A DNA stretch of 64,000 nt from Paraburkholderia antibiotica. GTDB taxonomy: Bacteria > Pseudomonadota > Gammaproteobacteria > Burkholderiales > Burkholderiaceae. The notes under the pieces were generated by a model that was not told where the DNA came from, did not search any database, and was given only the letters and a program-made list of their open reading frames with translations. This document shows, piece by piece, positions 60,923-64,000 of the stretch; positions within the stretch are counted from its first letter, which is position 1; every line of letters starts with the position of its first letter. The stretch lies in the NCBI RefSeq assembly GCF_012927125.1, contig NZ_JABBFZ010000026.1, forward strand, positions 1 through 64,000, given 5' to 3'. Made by a program: the position numbers and the translations under genes.

Positions 60923-62685
60923 TGCGCGCCTCCGGCCGGCAGCACTCGCAGCGCCTGCTCCAGCGTGACCGGACGATCGTTGACGAGCGCGTCGATCACG
61001 TCGATTTCGTCTTCCGCGCCGCGCAGATCGAGCGGATCGGACGGCAGCAGCTTGTGCCGCACCACCAGATGCGCGAGCGCGAGACGGCGATAGTCGGGGC
61101 CGAGGCGCGCGCCTTCGCAAGCCATCAGCACGGCGGTGGTCGCGTGGTAAAGCCCGGAGCCCGCCTGACGCACCCATTCGTCGCGGCCCGCGTCGGCGAC
61201 GCCGGCGAGCGCGTCGCACGCGCGTGTCAGCGCCCAGCGCAGTATCGCAAGACTTTCGGCCGGCAAGCCGGACGTGCCGAGCAGGTCGTGCAGATAGCCG
61301 CGCAGCGGTTCGAGCGCGCCATCACGCTTCGCGGCCCGCGCGATATCCAGCGCGACGATATTGCTGGTGCCTTCCCAGATCGAGCCGAGATGCGCGTCGC
61401 GCACGAGCCGCGCGTCGCTCCATTCTTCGATATAGCCGGTGCCGCCGCGCACTTCCATCGCATCGCCGGTCACGCGGCGCGCGTCGCGGCATGCGCGGAA
61501 TTTGATCAGCGGCGTGAGGATGCGCACGCACTTTGCCGCGTGACGATCGCCCGTGTCGGCCTGCTGCAGCAACAGCGCGATGCGCATGAACATCGAGCGC
61601 GCCTGTTCGGCCGGCAGCATCATCTTGACGAGCTGGCGCTGCATCAGCGGCATCGTGATCAGCTTGCGGCCGAACGCTTCGCGATTGCGCGCGATGTGCA
61701 GCGCCTCGGTCAGCGAGCGGCGCATCAGGCCCGCCGCGCGCACGCCGTTCGACAGCCGCGACATGTTGATCATGTCGGCCATCTGGTGAAAGCCGCGCCC
61801 CACCTCGCCGATCAGATAGGCGACCGCGCCTTCGAGCACGATCTCGCCGCTCGCCATCGAGCGACTGCCGAGCTTGTCCTTCAGACGAATGATCCGGTAG
61901 CTGTTGCGCGTGCCGTCCGGCAGCGTCTTCGGCAGCAGGAACAGACCCAGGCCGTGGATGCCGTCCGGCGCGCCGTCGGGACGCGCGAGCACCATCGCGA
62001 GATCGGCGTCGGCGTTCGAGCAGAACCATTTGTCGCCGTACAGACGCCATTGCTGTTCGCCCTGCGCGTCGGTGTCGAGCGCGGCGCGCGTCGCGATGCG
62101 CGCGACGTCGGAGCCCGCCGCCTGCTCGGTCATGAACATCGCGCCCTGATACAGCGTGTCGAAATCGCGCGATGCGAGCATTGGCAGGAAACGCGCGACC
62201 AGTTCCGGCGCGCCGAATTTACGCAACGTGCGCGTCAGCGAGTCGGTCATGCTGACCGGGCAGCACAGACCGAATTCGGCCTGCACGAACAGGAACGTCA
62301 GCGCGTATTTGACGAGCGGCGGCGGCGTCGTTTTGCCGTCGCGCGTGGCGTGGCTCATCGACGCGAGGCCGAGCTCCGCATAGGCGACGCGTTCGAGCGC
62401 GACGTAGTCGGGATGCTTGTCGATGCTTTGCAGCGCTTCGCCGCGCCGCGTACGGTGGCTGAGCGTCGGCGGGTTTTTGTCGGCGGAAAGCGCCCACAGG
62501 TCGAGTTCGTCGGAGGCGCGCTGGCCGAGCGAGACGAACTGGCTTTCGAGTTCCTGGTAAAGCGTGTCGCCGAGATGGAGCCTCAGGAGGCGCGCGAGTT
62601 CGGGATCGCTGGAAAAGAAGTTGATGCCGCGGCTATCGGGGATGTTAGACGAGCCGTGGACCGGCTGTTCGACGATTTCGCTCAT
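60919..62685 (-). CDS. Acyl-CoA dehydrogenase, AidB-like
   Basis: 588 residues from ATG 62685 with GGAG 6 nt upstream; larger than ordinary acyl-CoA dehydrogenases (~380). FAD-enzyme motifs: YQGAMFMTEQAAGSDVARIA, WRLYGDKWFCSNADADLAMV, AFGRKLITMPLMQRQLVKMM, and VRGGTGYIEEWSDARLVRDA followed by GSIWEGTSNIVALDIARA, which is the AidB-subfamily signature with the catalytic region. A C-terminal helical extension (residues ~470-588) is unusual. Coupling to a CoA-transferase points to acid catabolism rather than alkylation repair. Confidence 0.9.
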   Translation of the reverse strand: MSEIVEQPVHGSSNIPDSRGINFFSSDPELARLLRLHLGDTLYQELESQFVSLGQRASDELDLWALSADKNPPTLSHRTRRGEALQSIDKHPDYVALERVAYAELGLASMSHATRDGKTTPPPLVKYALTFLFVQAEFGLCCPVSMTDSLTRTLRKFGAPELVARFLPMLASRDFDTLYQGAMFMTEQAAGSDVARIATRAALDTDAQGEQQWRLYGDKWFCSNADADLAMVLARPDGAPDGIHGLGLFLLPKTLPDGTRNSYRIIRLKDKLGSRSMASGEIVLEGAVAYLIGEVGRGFHQMADMINMSRLSNGVRAAGLMRRSLTEALHIARNREAFGRKLITMPLMQRQLVKMMLPAEQARSMFMRIALLLQQADTGDRHAAKCVRILTPLIKFRACRDARRVTGDAMEVRGGTGYIEEWSDARLVRDAHLGSIWEGTSNIVALDIARAAKRDGALEPLRGYLHDLLGTSGLPAESLAILRWALTRACDALAGVADAGRDEWVRQAGSGLYHATTAVLMACEGARLGPDYRRLALAHLVVRHKLLPSDPLDLRGAEDEIDVIDALVNDRPVTLEQALRVLPAGGAQ

Positions 62686-62788
62686 GCTTGTCTCCAGTTC
62701 CACCGCACAGGTGGCGTTGTGGAAGGCAGCATAGAAGCGGCTACGATAATCGTCTAATACAACTTATATCCGGTACGATAGACACAGC

Positions 62789-62798
62789 TTATCGATAA
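62789..62798. promoter_or_regulatory. Palindrome TTATCGATAA in the LysR divergent region
   Basis: It lies 16 nt before the LysR start and about 105 nt upstream of the dehydrogenase start. Related CGATA words recur (62745-62785). It is a candidate LysR autoregulatory site. Confidence 0.4.
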
Positions 62799-62814
62799 CG
62801 ATCTGGAGACGCCG

Positions 62815-63759
62815 ATGGATCTGAAGCAATTGCGCTATTTCGTGGCGGTCGCCGAGGAACTGCATTTCGGCCGCGCGGCGAAGCGGCTGTTCATTTCGCA
62901 GCCGGCGCTCAGTTTCGACATCCGCAAGTTCGAGGAGCAGCTCGGCGTGCAACTGCTCGCACGCACCAACAAATCGGTCGCGCTGACCAACGCGGGTCAG
63001 GCGCTGCTCGGCGAAGCGTACCGGCTGCTGCTGCAGGCGAGCGAGGCCGAGCGCATCACGGTGCGCTCGGCGCATGGCCTCGCCGGCCGGCTGCGGATCG
63101 GCTTCGTGAACTCGATGCTGTATCGCGGCATGCCGCAGGCGGTCAGCCGTTTCGAGGCCGATCATCCGGGCGTCGAAATCGTGCTGAAGGAGATGAACAC
63201 CAGCGAGCAGGTGCACGCGATCCAGCGCATGCAGATCGACATGGGCTACGCGCATTGGGGCAATTTCCCGTCGGACGTGCTTTCGACGACGATGTTTTCC
63301 GAGCCCTTCCTGTGCTGCCTGCCGGTCGATCACCCGCTCGCGCGCAAGCGCAAGGTCGATCTGCGCGCGCTCGCGCAGGAGCCGTTCATCCTGTTTCCGC
63401 GCACGGTGTCGCCGCATTATCACGACCTGATCATCGCGCAGTGCGTGAGCGCCGGTTTCAGTCCGTTGATCCGTCATGAGGCGCGGCTGTGGCAGACCGT
63501 CGTCACGATGGTCGGCTTCGGCATGGGCGTCGCGCTGGTGCCGTACACGCTGCGGCAGATCAGCGATCCGCGCGTGTGCTTCGTGCCGTTGCAGGGCGAG
63601 ACGCTGTTGTCGGAAGTGTTGCTGCTGCGGCGGGCCGGCGATACGGAGCCGGTGGCGGATCGGTTTATCGAGTATCTGCGCGACGCGGGCGACGCGGCGC
63701 GGCCGGACGCTCACACGGAGCCGCCGGCGCGGCGGCGGCCCGCCGCGCCGTCCGCCTGA
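62815..63759 (+). CDS. LysR-family transcriptional regulator
   Basis: 314 residues; GGAG precedes ATG 62815. HTH: MDLKQLRYFVAVAEELHFGR and KRLFISQPALSFDIRKFEEQ. The effector domain starts GRLRIGFVNSMLYRGMPQAV and includes VEIVLKEMNTSEQVHAIQRM and VTMVGFGMGVALVPYTLRQI, the layout of the BenM/CatM-like subgroup that senses aromatic acids. Divergent from the acyl-CoA dehydrogenase/CoA-transferase/transporter set, its likely regulon. The C-terminus has an Arg/Pro/Ala extension. Confidence 0.9.
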   Translation: MDLKQLRYFVAVAEELHFGRAAKRLFISQPALSFDIRKFEEQLGVQLLARTNKSVALTNAGQALLGEAYRLLLQASEAERITVRSAHGLAGRLRIGFVNSMLYRGMPQAVSRFEADHPGVEIVLKEMNTSEQVHAIQRMQIDMGYAHWGNFPSDVLSTTMFSEPFLCCLPVDHPLARKRKVDLRALAQEPFILFPRTVSPHYHDLIIAQCVSAGFSPLIRHEARLWQTVVTMVGFGMGVALVPYTLRQISDPRVCFVPLQGETLLSEVLLLRRAGDTEPVADRFIEYLRDAGDAARPDAHTEPPARRRPAAPSA

Positions 63760-63768
63760 ACGCGCCTC

Positions 63769-64000
63769 TCAACCGACCGCCTCGAAAATCTCCCGCAGCC
63801 ACTGCGCGAACACGCGCACCCGCGACGACAACTGCCGGTTCTGCGGATACAGCACCGACACCGGCATCGGCGGCGGCGGATAGTTCGCGAGAATCACCCG
63901 CAGCCGCCCCGTCGCCAGCTCGCCCTCCACGCGATAACGCGGCACCTGCACGATGCCGAGCCCGGCGATCGCCGCCCCCGCGTACAGATCGGCGCCGCTC
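63769..64000 (-). CDS. LysR-family regulator, C-terminal part (runs off the window)
   Basis: 77 codons to the window edge. AAIAGLGIVQVPRYRVEGEL and the ending PVSVLYPQNRQLSSRVRVFA with LREIFEAVG are the C-terminal effector-domain pattern of LysR proteins of the CrgA/DmlR type. The start and DNA-binding domain lie beyond 64000. It converges with the LysR gene at 62815, stops 9 nt apart. Confidence 0.85.
   Translation of the reverse strand, partial: SGADLYAGAAIAGLGIVQVPRYRVEGELATGRLRVILANYPPPPMPVSVLYPQNRQLSSRVRVFAQWLREIFEAVG

Noticed and set aside
1..64000. tRNA, rRNA genes and complete insertion sequences
   Set aside because: I saw no cloverleaf-like or rRNA sequence and no intact transposase; only the integrase scar near 1.1 kb was found.

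Overview
The window looks like chromosomal DNA of a Burkholderia-group betaproteobacterium, most likely Paraburkholderia or Burkholderia. The reasons are the GC-rich codon use, a seven-gene hut cluster using the formylglutamate route, a double-length UvrA-like ATPase, and a two-partner secretion adhesin that has an extended signal peptide and the QLYN pre-toxin motif used by Burkholderia-type contact-dependent inhibition (CDI) systems. I infer the genus from these features; no database was searched. Most of the DNA is GC-rich chromosomal backbone. The left end (1-1515), the 35.3-36.0 kb spacer, and 42.3-47.1 kb are visibly less GC-rich and look like accessory DNA.

Layout. 1-1515: orphan toxin tail, DUF4279-type immunity gene, integrase scar and a small unknown ORF. 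2.0-8.1 kb: an orphan amino-acid-binding protein, an AraC regulator coupled to a transglutaminase-like protein, two poorly known genes and a 44-residue secreted His/Cys peptide. 8.3-16.8 kb: the histidine utilisation operon hutH-hutC-hutU-hutD-hutI-hutF-hutG, all on the minus strand. It has HutC-type TGTATATACA operators at its promoter and a terminator after hutG. It converts histidine to glutamate plus formate. 17.2-35.3 kb: ordinary chromosomal genes, namely LysR/SDR, DUF899, a purine permease, a PRC-barrel lipoprotein coupled to an MFS pump, a beta-propeller lipoprotein, a LysR-controlled amidohydrolase/transporter pair, argP-lysE, DUF523, DUF1328, rfbC and a GlxA-type regulator. 36.1-42.1 kb: a 2018-residue UvrA-like protein (two UvrA units in one chain) behind a recA-like promoter with a near-consensus LexA box.

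42.5-55.6 kb is the most interesting region. It is a CDI locus in Burkholderia order (toxin gene first, transporter last, minus strand): cdiA (2833 aa), cdiI (membrane protein), a frameshifted remnant of a second cdiA C-terminus with its own immunity gene, a truncated N-terminus of a second cdiB, intact cdiB, and a multi-pass membrane protein starting 3 nt after cdiB. The active CdiA tail is Gly/Ala-rich and hydrophobic and is paired with a four-helix membrane immunity protein, which suggests a membrane-acting toxin. 56.2-63.8 kb: a fused double Asp/Glu-racemase-like protein, then an MHS transporter, a CaiB-type CoA-transferase and an AidB-like acyl-CoA dehydrogenase facing a divergent LysR regulator. 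The 3' end of another LysR gene runs off the right edge.
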